Source: a bacterium (lineage in GTDB: Bacteria; AUK180). Taken from it: a stretch of DNA of 28,731 nt. Location: assembly GCA_030622125.1 (NCBI GenBank), contig JAUXGM010000008.1, positions 1 to 28,731 on the forward strand. The letters run 5' to 3'. The notes beneath the pieces are model-generated. The model saw only the letters and a list, made by a program, of their open reading frames with translations, ran no database searches and was not told where the DNA came from. This document shows, piece after piece, positions 7,725 to 16,066 of this stretch (position 1 is the first letter of the stretch; each line of letters opens with the position of its first letter). The position numbers were made by a program, and so were the translations under genes.

Positions 7725-8861
7725 TCAGTCAATATCTGTATTTAATTTTGGAGGCAAAAAATCTTTATTTCCGAATAAACTATTGCTTGGATTTGTGCTA
7801 TTTGCAAACCTCTTATTAGATAAATTGAAATGAACATTTTTAGTAAGATCATCGTTATTTATTCCTGAAAAATAATATTCACTATCTTCCCTCTGAAAAT
7901 CGCCGGCTATTAGTGTTAAACGTATTCCATCGGATTCATTTTTAAGATCAAGTCCAGGAATGATCAAGGCATTCGGTTTAATATATCTTATAATGTTTCT
8001 CTGTATATCATCCATAATCGAAATGTCGTCATTCTTTCCCATTTCTACAAAAAGAACTCCTTTGCTAATATTCTTTATTGCATCCGCATCTATAAGCGGA
8101 AAATTCATTAATTCTTCAACAAGAAGTTCACCGATGGTCTTGCCTTGACTTTCCATATTTTTGGTGAGTTCTGCCATTGAAATATATGCTTCTTTACTAT
8201 CTTTTAATACTGTTTTAATATCTTCAAAATCAACATTCATCGTTTGTGGTTTGTTTATAATATTTGAGATCACTTTTATACTTGTAGCAAATATCTCATT
8301 GCCCCATTTGAAAGCTTTACCAATCGGAAGTCCTTTTTCTTTAACGATCCGCCAGTTTGGAATTACTATTGCAGCATCTGATACTTCTTTTAATTTTAAA
8401 AGATAATCTTTAGCTATCTTGATCTTTGCTCCACCTTCAAATTCAAATGGAACCGTTACAATAGCAAGCGTTAGTATTTCCTTTTTGTGAGCAGCACGCG
8501 CAATAACCGGACCCATTCCGCTTCCTGTTCCGCCGCCCAGCCCGGCACAGATTACGACCATATCAGCGCCATTCACAGCATTTTCGATCTTGCTGATCTC
8601 ATTCTCTGCGATTGCTTCCGCTTTACCTGGATTTGCCCCGGTTCCGCGACCATGAGTAATATCGTTACCCAATAGTAATTTTTCATCCGCTAAACTTTTT
8701 TCAAGATCCTGATTATCTGTGTTAATTGCAATGGTTTTTATATCGTAGTCAGGATTTTCTTTTTTAAAAGAATTAATAGCATTTCCACCTTCACCACCAA
8801 CACCGATCACATAGATCTTTGTAAGTCCCGAATCAATAGAGATTTTTATTTGATCACTCAT
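7725..8861 (-). CDS. ftsZ: Cell division protein FtsZ
   Basis: A 378-residue tubulin-like GTPase that forms the cytokinetic ring. The GTP-binding signature GGGTGSG is at 109-115, the N-terminal loop GVGGEGGNAIN at 20-30, and the T7 synergy loop NVDFEDIK at 209-216 keeps Asn209, Asp211 and Asp214 needed for GTP hydrolysis. Several positions are unusual: Glu in the GVGGGGGN loop, THGRGTGANP for TRGLGAGANP, PNWR where PND(K/R) is normal, and KDSKEAYISMAEL where most have a Gly-rich GxAMMGxG stretch. The short tail ends GNKDFLPPKLNTDID, with no clear copy of the conserved IPxFLR peptide that binds FtsA, so that contact may differ. GAGGAGG lies 4 bp before the ATG; ftsA ends 11 bp upstream. Confidence 0.97.
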   Translation of the reverse strand: MSDQIKISIDSGLTKIYVIGVGGEGGNAINSFKKENPDYDIKTIAINTDNQDLEKSLADEKLLLGNDITHGRGTGANPGKAEAIAENEISKIENAVNGADMVVICAGLGGGTGSGMGPVIARAAHKKEILTLAIVTVPFEFEGGAKIKIAKDYLLKLKEVSDAAIVIPNWRIVKEKGLPIGKAFKWGNEIFATSIKVISNIINKPQTMNVDFEDIKTVLKDSKEAYISMAELTKNMESQGKTIGELLVEELMNFPLIDADAIKNISKGVLFVEMGKNDDISIMDDIQRNIIRYIKPNALIIPGLDLKNESDGIRLTLIAGDFQREDSEYYFSGINNDDLTKNVHFNLSNKRFANSTNPSNSLFGNKDFLPPKLNTDID

Positions 8862-8872
8862 ATGACCTCCTC

Positions 8873-10111
8873 TTATTCTTTAAATTCTCTTAACCATTTT
8901 TTTACACTGGTTATTAGATTGATACCCTTTGAGCTTTTTATATATACATTACGCTTTTTTTCTATAATATAGGATCTTCCCCACAAGATCAATCCGATCA
9001 CCGTGGAAAATTCGGGAGTAATATCAATGTTCTCAATTCCCGGGATCGTATGCTCTACCTGTCCGATCTGTATAATTAACGGAAAATGAGAGCTTGCAAT
9101 ATCAAGCATTTCATAAGCCATAGCTCCGCCACCTGTTATTACAATACCTGCCGAGAATTTTTCTTGTTCCATATAGTACTGAAGTTTATTATATATATTT
9201 CCGAAGATAGAATTAAATTTTTCCACGATATCTTTTTTTATGTTGGGCACGCGAATTTGTCTTTCCGCTCCACCGATTGTTTCAACAACGATCGTGTTTT
9301 TTCCGGAGAGAATGATCCTTTCAAATTCCACCTTTAATTTTTCTGCCGTATCAAGATTTAATGAGAAATCCTTTGCAATATCAAGTGTGATTTCTTTTCC
9401 GCCTCCAATGAAGGAGCTTGCAAAAAGTAAACTTTCATCACTATAAGCAGCAATATCAACATTTTCACCACCGATATCTATCATTATTACTCCGAGTTTT
9501 TTTTGATCATCACTAATTACAGTTTCTGCGGAAGCAAGTGAGTTGAGAACGAAGATTGGTTCTCTGACTCCCAGCGAATCATAGATCACATTTTTTAAAT
9601 TGCTGATCTGGTATTTGCTTGTTGCAAGAATATAACTATTAACACTTAATTTTTGACCTTCTAATCCCTCCGGATTTTTTATAAACGGGGTATTATCAAT
9701 GGAATAATATCTTGGTATCTTATGCAGAATATAACTTTTTTCATAAAGTCCGTCCGCATCCGAATTTTGTATAACGCTCTCAATATCTCCTTTTGTGATC
9801 CGTTTGTCCCGATGGTCAATTGTAATAACATTGTTCAATGTTCCATCGTATCCTTTAATATCTTCGCCTGTGATATTAACAAAATAATGTGATATATCCT
9901 TTTCTTTTAACCCGCTAAGATTTACTACTTCTTCAAAGCAATCTTTTAATGTATCCGTTGCTTCTCTCAGGTTTATAACCTTACCGCCTTTTATGGCATT
10001 ACAGACCTTTTTGGTCCCCCCAAGTATTTCAAGTTCACCGGTTTCATCAATACTTGCAATTAATAACTTAAATTGGTAGCCACCAAGATCAAGAGCACAT
10101 ATATAATTCAT
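8873..10111 (-). CDS. ftsA: Cell division protein FtsA (actin-like)
   Basis: A 412-residue actin-family ATPase that tethers FtsZ filaments to the membrane. The N-terminus has the phosphate-1 loop as ALDLGGYQFK (most FtsA have GLDIGTSK). The second phosphate loop is IMIDIGGENVDIAAY near residue 215, and the adenosine motif is VITGGGAMAYEM near residue 325. The C-terminus, NLITSVKKWLREFKE, is an amphipathic basic helix that fits the membrane-targeting sequence. Position just before ftsZ confirms the call. GGGAGGAA is an RBS about 5 bp before the ATG; the start overlaps the end of ftsQ by 4 bp. Confidence 0.95.
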   Translation of the reverse strand: MNYICALDLGGYQFKLLIASIDETGELEILGGTKKVCNAIKGGKVINLREATDTLKDCFEEVVNLSGLKEKDISHYFVNITGEDIKGYDGTLNNVITIDHRDKRITKGDIESVIQNSDADGLYEKSYILHKIPRYYSIDNTPFIKNPEGLEGQKLSVNSYILATSKYQISNLKNVIYDSLGVREPIFVLNSLASAETVISDDQKKLGVIMIDIGGENVDIAAYSDESLLFASSFIGGGKEITLDIAKDFSLNLDTAEKLKVEFERIILSGKNTIVVETIGGAERQIRVPNIKKDIVEKFNSIFGNIYNKLQYYMEQEKFSAGIVITGGGAMAYEMLDIASSHFPLIIQIGQVEHTIPGIENIDITPEFSTVIGLILWGRSYIIEKKRNVYIKSSKGINLITSVKKWLREFKE

Positions 10112-10821
10112 TTTATTCCTCCCAACATCAATATTCCCATTTTATTAAATCGTAGATCTATTCCAATGATCTTTTCTTTTATATCTAAGTGTTGACCCTT
10201 TATCATATTTATATAGTTCATTTTATCTATTCCCTCCAAATTCCTATCTAATTTAACAATAAATCCATTCCTGAGAACAAATTCGATCTCCCGTTTTTTT
10301 ATAATTACTTTTTCTAATGATACATTTATGTTTTGTATCTTGCCAATAGCCCTTTTTAATGAAGTAGATTCTTCGCTATCGCTCGGAATGACGAAACTTT
10401 TGATCCTGCCAATAACCATTTTTAAATATTTATTTTCATTCATATTATTTAATATAAAGTGAATTCCCCTCTTTGAGTTTGAACTTACTATCATTCCGTC
10501 TTCAAGAAGATCATAAGATTTGTTCTCATTTATGACATATCCGACAACTTGTTTTTCCTCAATAGTAATATTCAATATATTGGGTAAGATTTTTTCGTAG
10601 TTGATCTTTTTAATGTATCGGTTTGTATAAAGTTTGTCGATTATTTTGTTCAGATTAACGGTAAGTAAATTCTTTCCGATCAATTCATTTGTTGTCTTCA
10701 TAATCCACTCATTTTGTATGTATTTCAATTCATTTACTTTTATCGTATCAATAATAAATACATATTTACAACCTAAAAGTAAAATAAGAGTGATAAATAA
10801 AAAACTAATCTTTTTGTTCAT
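10108..10821 (-). CDS. ftsQ: Cell division protein FtsQ/DivIB, with an in-frame repeat insertion
   Basis: 237 residues, assigned by position between ddl and ftsA and by layout: one N-terminal hydrophobic segment (about 5-23), then a POTRA-like domain (IDTIKVNELKYI...NLLTVNLNKIIDKLYTNRYIKKINYEKILPN) and a beta-rich C-terminal domain. It would anchor the FtsQ-FtsL-FtsB group at the septum. Residues 133-162 hold an oddity: LKMVIGRI (133-140), then KSFVIPSDSEESTS (141-154), then LKRAIGKI (155-162), a repeated octapeptide around a translated palindromic element. The hydrophobic N-terminus reads LLLGC at 14-18, which resembles a lipoprotein cleavage box and is unexpected for FtsQ. It overlaps ddl by 17 bp. 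Confidence 0.85.
   Translation of the reverse strand: MNKKISFLFITLILLLGCKYVFIIDTIKVNELKYIQNEWIMKTTNELIGKNLLTVNLNKIIDKLYTNRYIKKINYEKILPNILNITIEEKQVVGYVINENKSYDLLEDGMIVSSNSKRGIHFILNNMNENKYLKMVIGRIKSFVIPSDSEESTSLKRAIGKIQNINVSLEKVIIKKREIEFVLRNGFIVKLDRNLEGIDKMNYINMIKGQHLDIKEKIIGIDLRFNKMGILMLGGIK
10336..10425 (-). repeat. Palindromic coding repeat in ftsQ with flanking 24-bp duplication
   Basis: Two 24-bp segments, minus-strand 10425-10402 and 10359-10336, match at 20 of 24 positions and encode LKMVIGRI and LKRAIGKI. Between them lie 42 bp (10360-10401) that include GTCATTCCGAGCGATAGCG, a motif I know as a common dispersed palindromic element in AT-rich bacterial genomes, read here as VIPSDSEES. 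Unit spacing is 66 bp, exactly 22 codons, so the frame is kept. Confidence 0.85.
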
Positions 10822-11746
10822 ATCGTCTCACTGCGTTTTTTAAGATCATTTCAACAAGTTCATCATAAGAAACACCATCATATACCGCTACCTGAGGAAG
10901 ATCGGAAAGATCGGTCATTCCCGGGATCGTATTTACATCATGCCAATAGACGGTACCATTTTTCAAGATACAATCGATTCTTGCAAAGTCCTTCAGATCT
11001 AATAATGAAAAAATCGCCTCTGCTTCACTTTTTATTTTTTTTGTCGTTTTATTATTTACTTTTGCCGGAACGATAAACTCCGTCGCTCCTTTTACATATT
11101 TTGCTTCATAGTTATAAAATTTTTTCTTTGCCCTTATTTCCATTAGAGAAAAAGATATTGTTCTTTTATTCTCTTCAATGATCCCGCAGGTGATCTCCTG
11201 TCCTTTTATATATTCCTCAACAATGACTATTCCATAATTTTTAAATATTTTGTTGCTGTTTTTATTTGCTTTTTCAATATTATCACACATTACAACACCA
11301 ATACTTGAACCCTGTTCGGATGCCTTGACAACAACCTTTTTGTGATCTTTAAATAGCCGATTTAATTTGTTATTGATCTCTTTTCTTTTCGTTATTACGA
11401 CGAATTCGGGAACCGTAAAATTGTAATGTTTTAAAAGAGGTTGGCAAATATGTTTTGCCATTGTAATGACCTGTGCCTCTGTTTTACTGCCTATATAAGG
11501 TATTTTGTATAGATCAAGAAAAGCTGCCATTCTCCCATTTTCACCTTCTCCGCCGTGAATTATATTAAAGACCATTGCAGGATTTGAAGAAATTAGTTCA
11601 TTGATATTATTGCCGTCAAATATAAACTTTTGAACATTGTATCCACTTCTTTTCAAACTGTTATAGATATTTTCACCGCTTTTTAAAGAAATCTTTCTTT
11701 CCGGAGATGTTCCACCCATTAAGACAACTATCTTTTTATTTTTCAT
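10805..11746 (-). CDS. ddl: D-alanine--D-alanine ligase
   Basis: A 313-residue ATP-grasp enzyme that joins two D-alanines for the peptidoglycan stem. Visible motifs: MGGTSPERKISL (10-21, including the D-Ala-binding Glu16), HGGEGENG (64-71), the ATP-loop KASEQGSSIG (141-150), FYNYEAKY (210-217) in the omega loop, and FARIDCI plus HDVNTIPGMT (269-278). The metal-binding Glu of the usual E-x-N-T-x-P-G-x-T motif is Asp270 here, while Asn272 is kept; Asp can still bind magnesium. The start overlaps the murB stop by 4 bp; AAGGTG is a plausible RBS. Confidence 0.95.
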   Translation of the reverse strand: MKNKKIVVLMGGTSPERKISLKSGENIYNSLKRSGYNVQKFIFDGNNINELISSNPAMVFNIIHGGEGENGRMAAFLDLYKIPYIGSKTEAQVITMAKHICQPLLKHYNFTVPEFVVITKRKEINNKLNRLFKDHKKVVVKASEQGSSIGVVMCDNIEKANKNSNKIFKNYGIVIVEEYIKGQEITCGIIEENKRTISFSLMEIRAKKKFYNYEAKYVKGATEFIVPAKVNNKTTKKIKSEAEAIFSLLDLKDFARIDCILKNGTVYWHDVNTIPGMTDLSDLPQVAVYDGVSYDELVEMILKNAVRRYEQKD

Positions 11747-12573
11747 CTTTTAAACACCTTTATTTCTAATAAAAGTTCAATTCCAAAAAGCTTTAAAACA
11801 CGGTTTCTTACAATATTGATCATCTCAATAAAATCATTATAATTTGCTTTCCCATTATTGATAAAGAAATTTCCATGGACCTTACTTATTTCCAGATCAC
11901 ATATCCGATAACCCTTTAATCCTGCTTTTTCAATTAATATTCCCGCATAATTATTCTCCGGGTTCTTAAATACCGATCCGCAGGTTCTTCCGCTCGGTTG
12001 ATTTTTTCTTTTCTCCACAATCAGATATTTCTCTTTTAAAAGTTGTTCTTTTCTACCTTTTATCTTCTTAAAGGTTATCCCGTAAATAAAGTTTCTGATA
12101 TTACCATTTCTGTAGGTCGGGGTAAATTCATTTTCGATATTCATTGATCCATCCGGGTTTATTGTTTCAACTGATTTGATAATATCAAAAATAGAATTAG
12201 CGGTAGCACTTGCATTTCCAGAGATTGCTCCGCCAATGGTACCAGGTATTCCGTAAAGGGGAATAAATCCCGATATCTCTTTATCAATTGATAACTCAAC
12301 TAATTTGGAACTATTGTAACCGCATTCTAAAAATAGTTCATTTTCTCTCTCATCAAGTCCATCAAGTTCAACCGTAGAAAGATAAGGTCTTGTATGAAGA
12401 CCGTCTTCAAAAACAATATTGGTTCCACTGCCTATGATCCCAATATTCCTGCCGAATTTTTTAAATAATGATTTGGCATTATCTAAGGTTTCAGGATAAT
12501 AGATCACTTTCGCAGTTCCGCCTATCCCAATGGATGATATCTTACTAAGTTCTATATTATTTTTAATCTTCAT
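11743..12573 (-). CDS. murB: UDP-N-acetylenolpyruvoylglucosamine reductase MurB
   Basis: A 276-residue FAD-dependent reductase that makes UDP-N-acetylmuramic acid with NADPH. FAD-binding motifs: IGIIGSGTNIVFEDG (43-58) and YGIPGTIGGAISGNA (107-121). YRNGNI (154-159) stands where YRxS is common. GSVFKNP (199-205) carries the proton-donating Ser200. SKVHGNFFIN (230-239) and the C-terminal ELLLEIKVF with Glu270 as the likely catalytic acid complete the set. The compact length and CGSVFKNP context fit the short type II MurB. Its placement between murC and ddl is a common dcw variant. It overlaps murC by 11 bp and ddl by 4 bp. Confidence 0.95.
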   Translation of the reverse strand: MKIKNNIELSKISSIGIGGTAKVIYYPETLDNAKSLFKKFGRNIGIIGSGTNIVFEDGLHTRPYLSTVELDGLDERENELFLECGYNSSKLVELSIDKEISGFIPLYGIPGTIGGAISGNASATANSIFDIIKSVETINPDGSMNIENEFTPTYRNGNIRNFIYGITFKKIKGRKEQLLKEKYLIVEKRKNQPSGRTCGSVFKNPENNYAGILIEKAGLKGYRICDLEISKVHGNFFINNGKANYNDFIEMINIVRNRVLKLFGIELLLEIKVFKR

Positions 12574-13930
12574 CTAATATTTCTCTTCCCTTTAAATAAT
12601 AATCACCGGCGCCAAGAAATAGGACAACATCTCCCTTTTCCAAATTAAGTCCGTCAAGAAGTTTTTTAAGATTCTTTCTACCTATATAAAAAACATTCTT
12701 TTTACCTGTTTCAATTATTTTATCAGTCAATAATTGAGAATTCATTCCCTTGATCGGCTTTTCGGATGCAGGGTAGATATTTGCAATGAACAATATATCC
12801 GTATCCTTAAAAGAGGTTGCAAAATCATCAAGTAATTCCTTTGTTCTTGAGTATCTATGTGGCTGGAATACCGTTATCAATCTCTTTTCTTTTATCTTTG
12901 AAAATGCGGAGAGGGTTGCTTTTATTTCTGTCGGATGATGTCCATAATCATTATAGATCAATGCCCCATTGTAATTACCCATAAATTCATCTCTTCTTGC
13001 AAGCCCGCTATACGATGCTATTGAACCCTTAACGGTTTTTATATTCAATCCAAGAACAGATGCAAGTGCGATTACCGAAAGGGTGTTGGATATGTAATGC
13101 CATCCTGTGTAGGGTATCTTAAAATGTCCAAGATACTTATCCCACTTTTTTACATCAAAGCTGCTTCCGCTTCTATTCATTACAATATTTTCCGCAAAAA
13201 AATCAGACTTATTTTTATACCCATAAGTATAATTTTTAGTTTTTATATTCGGAATGATCTTTCGTATATTTTTATCATCATTATTAAGAATATTAAATCC
13301 GAAAAAAGGTGGTTTATTCGCAAATTCCGTAAAGCATAAAAGCAAATTTTCAAAATTTCCATAATTGTTCAGATGATCATTATCAATGGATGTTATAATA
13401 TTGATAATGGGAGAAAGAAGTAAAAATGTCTTATCGGATTCATCAGCTTCGGCTATGAGAAAATCACCTGTCCCAAGTTTTGCATTTCCTTGAATATAAT
13501 CAAATCTTCCCCCGATGATCACCGTAGGCTTTGTTTTACAATCAATAAATACCTTTCCGCATATAGCGGTTGTAGATGATTTTCCATGCGTTCCTGCTAT
13601 TGCAATGCCTTTTTTTATTCTCATAAGTTCAGCGAGCATTTCCGCTCTTTTAATAATATGGATATTCCTTTTTTTCGCTTCCTGTATCTCAGGATTGGAA
13701 TTTTTAATTGCGGATGAATAAACAACTACATCTACATTTTCATTGATATTTTCTTTTTTGTGTTTGCAATAAACCTTTATTCCAATGGATATAAGATGAT
13801 GTGTTGCCTCACTTCGGACAAGATCGGAACCTGTTATTTCAAATCCGAGATTATGAAGTATCTCTGCAATCCCGCTCATTCCAACACCACCGATACCGAT
13901 AAAGTGTAATTTTTTTATTCCAAGCAACAT
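12563..13930 (-). CDS. murC: UDP-N-acetylmuramate--L-alanine ligase MurC
   Basis: A 455-residue Mur ligase that adds L-alanine to UDP-MurNAc. The N-terminal UDP-binding domain shows IGIGGVGMSGIAEIL (11-25). The ATP loop is AGTHGKSSTT (112-121), then EADESDKTFLLL, ITSIDNDHLNNYG, NDYGHHPTEIKATL and FQPHRYSRTKEL, all diagnostic of MurC rather than MurD, E or F. Start ATG 13930 has GAGGAG 6 bp upstream and shares one base with the murG stop (TAATG). Confidence 0.97.
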   Translation of the reverse strand: MLLGIKKLHFIGIGGVGMSGIAEILHNLGFEITGSDLVRSEATHHLISIGIKVYCKHKKENINENVDVVVYSSAIKNSNPEIQEAKKRNIHIIKRAEMLAELMRIKKGIAIAGTHGKSSTTAICGKVFIDCKTKPTVIIGGRFDYIQGNAKLGTGDFLIAEADESDKTFLLLSPIINIITSIDNDHLNNYGNFENLLLCFTEFANKPPFFGFNILNNDDKNIRKIIPNIKTKNYTYGYKNKSDFFAENIVMNRSGSSFDVKKWDKYLGHFKIPYTGWHYISNTLSVIALASVLGLNIKTVKGSIASYSGLARRDEFMGNYNGALIYNDYGHHPTEIKATLSAFSKIKEKRLITVFQPHRYSRTKELLDDFATSFKDTDILFIANIYPASEKPIKGMNSQLLTDKIIETGKKNVFYIGRKNLKKLLDGLNLEKGDVVLFLGAGDYYLKGREILDED

Positions 13931-14982
13931 TATATTCTCCTCATTATCTCTTTTTCTATTGAAACGGTATGTCTTTTTTCATATTCCATTCTTGCTTTTT
14001 GTGAAAGAGCTTTAAGCCTATTTATATCGTTATAAGCATCGTTAATAGATCTAAAAAGCACATCTTTATTCAGGTCATTCTCGGTTATCGGTTCACCGAC
14101 AGCCATTTTTTTTATCCATTTTGCATTATGTAATTGATGGTTTCCTGCGGACCTTTTGAACGGAATATATATTCCGAACCTTCCCATTGCAAGATTTTCT
14201 TCAATGGTCATTGCACCCGCTCGGCATATTAACAGATTGCTTTTTTTAAGAAATTTTTTCATATCAAATATAAAATCTATTGCATTCACATAAGAATAAT
14301 TGTTGAATTTGTTTATAAGATCAATATTTTTGTAGCCCGTTGCTATTGTAAAATGAAAATTGGCTTTTCTAATAAATTCATCATATTTTTTGAACATCTT
14401 TAAAAGTGTATCAAGTATTATCTTTGAGCCTTGTGAACCGCCGGTAACAAGTATTTCCTTTTTATTGTCGATAAATGAAAAGGATTCATTCTTCATTTCT
14501 TCTCTTACCGGATTTCCAGCTACCATGAATCTTCCAAAGCCGCTTTTTTTAGGTCCGAAGTTCATTCTGGAAAGAAAAGAAAGAATTCTATTGCTCTTGC
14601 CAATATAAATATTTCCTTCATAAGTAAAAAGCGGCACAAAAAGCAATATTGAAGCGATCCCAAGAGGGAAAGAGGTATAACCGCCTGTTATAACAGCACA
14701 TCGAGGCTTTCTTTTAAAAAGTTCTACACAGCATTGAATAATGCCGACGCTATTTAGAAAAATAAAGTTGAAGATAGATATTATTGATTTCTCGGGGAAT
14801 GGTGCGGAAAAGATCTTCTTATGTGAGAAATTGTATTTTTTTAAACTTGTAATTTCATATTTTTTCCCATCGATAAAAAATTTTGCTTCATAATTATATT
14901 TTCTGAAACTATTTCCAATAACTATTGCAGGAAAAAGATGTCCCCCCGTTTTTCCGGTTCCGAAGACTATATATTTATCCAT
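13930..14982 (-). CDS. murG: UDP-GlcNAc--undecaprenyl-PP-MurNAc-pentapeptide GlcNAc transferase MurG
   Basis: A 350-residue GT-B enzyme (family 28) that turns lipid I into lipid II at the inner face of the membrane. The first G-loop is GTGKTGGHLFPA (8-19; consensus GGGTGGHxxPA, so Lys replaces Gly). TGGYTSFPLGIA is the second G-loop. The usual HEQN motif reads YEGN here, with His replaced by Tyr and Gln by Gly, before GKSNRIL. GNPVR, GGSQGS, and CRAGAMTIEENLAMG in the donor-binding domain are kept. Context between ftsW and murC supports the call. GAGG lies 7 bp before the ATG, which overlaps the end of ftsW by 8 bp. Confidence 0.94.
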   Translation of the reverse strand: MDKYIVFGTGKTGGHLFPAIVIGNSFRKYNYEAKFFIDGKKYEITSLKKYNFSHKKIFSAPFPEKSIISIFNFIFLNSVGIIQCCVELFKRKPRCAVITGGYTSFPLGIASILLFVPLFTYEGNIYIGKSNRILSFLSRMNFGPKKSGFGRFMVAGNPVREEMKNESFSFIDNKKEILVTGGSQGSKIILDTLLKMFKKYDEFIRKANFHFTIATGYKNIDLINKFNNYSYVNAIDFIFDMKKFLKKSNLLICRAGAMTIEENLAMGRFGIYIPFKRSAGNHQLHNAKWIKKMAVGEPITENDLNKDVLFRSINDAYNDINRLKALSQKARMEYEKRHTVSIEKEIMRRI

Positions 14983-16066
14983 CTTTTAACCTCACTGATT
15001 CACATATACCGAATCCGATCATAAAGGCAGTAAAAGAAGACCCGCCCTGTGATATAAGAGGTAAAACTGTTCCTGTTGGTGGTAAAGCACCGATCGCAAC
15101 ACCGATATTCAGACATGTTTGAATAGAACACAGAATAAAGAACAGGATAACAAAATATCTGAGCCTCATATCCTTACAAGTAATTCCGATCTTATATATA
15201 TTCCAATACAACAGAAAATATAATAATAAAAGGAGTAGTGTCCCAATTCCTCCTATCTCTTCCGAGATAACCGCAAAGATAAAATCAGACCATGCTTCGG
15301 GAAGATAAAAGATTTTTTGATTACTTTTTCCCAATCCCTTGCCGAGTATGCCGCCGGTTCTAATTGCCTTTTGCGATTGTATGATCTGGTATCTTATGGT
15401 CTGTTCACCTTTTGTTGGTGATAAGATCGCTCTGAATCGATTTAATCGATAGTTTGAGGTTATAGTTGCCAGAAACAGCAGCGATACGATGATAGCGAAC
15501 ATTAGAATGATGTATTTGAACCGTGTTCTTGATATAAATAATCCGATAAAAAGTATTGTAAGTATCAAAATGGTAGTTCCAAAATCAGGTTCTATAAAGA
15601 TAAGAAAAGTGCCTAATGCGATTATGAAAAAATTAAAAATAACCTTCCAATTTAATCCATTCCGATTTTTTACAATGATCTTACCCTGTTTATCCAGAGA
15701 GAATGCAAAGAGCATCGGTATAATGATCTTAAAAAATTCCGATGGTTGAATGGTTAACGGTCCTATCTTCAACCATCTCGTTGCATTGTTTATCTCACTT
15801 CCCTTAAATTCTACCATTAAAAGTAAAAAGATGATGGTGAATAGAAAGAGATAAATTAAAAACGGATCACTTACGAGTTTTTTAAATTTTACTATGGTAA
15901 AAAAAAGTATCCATCCGATTATGAAAAACAGAAGTTGCTTTGTAAACATAAAATACTTTGAATAATATTTATAATAAGAAAATACCGCCGAAGATGAAAA
16001 GACAAAGATAAGTCCGATAAGTGTTATGACAAATAAGTAAAATCTCATATTGTCAGTTTTTTTCAT
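14975..16066 (-). CDS. ftsW: SEDS peptidoglycan glycosyltransferase FtsW
   Basis: A 363-residue polytopic membrane protein with about ten hydrophobic segments. SEDS-family motifs are clear: NATRWLKIGPLTIQPSEFFK, IEPDFGTT, LPEAWSDFIFAVISEEIG (usually LPEAHTDFIFA) and GALPPTGTVLPLISQGGSS near the C-terminus. FtsW polymerises lipid II at the septum together with the transpeptidase FtsI, which is encoded in the same operon. FtsW is favoured over RodA by its place between murD and murG. Start ATG 16066 has GGGAG 7 bp upstream although it overlaps murD by 14 bp. Confidence 0.96.
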   Translation of the reverse strand: MKKTDNMRFYLFVITLIGLIFVFSSSAVFSYYKYYSKYFMFTKQLLFFIIGWILFFTIVKFKKLVSDPFLIYLFLFTIIFLLLMVEFKGSEINNATRWLKIGPLTIQPSEFFKIIIPMLFAFSLDKQGKIIVKNRNGLNWKVIFNFFIIALGTFLIFIEPDFGTTILILTILFIGLFISRTRFKYIILMFAIIVSLLFLATITSNYRLNRFRAILSPTKGEQTIRYQIIQSQKAIRTGGILGKGLGKSNQKIFYLPEAWSDFIFAVISEEIGGIGTLLLLLLYFLLYWNIYKIGITCKDMRLRYFVILFFILCSIQTCLNIGVAIGALPPTGTVLPLISQGGSSFTAFMIGFGICESVRLKDG

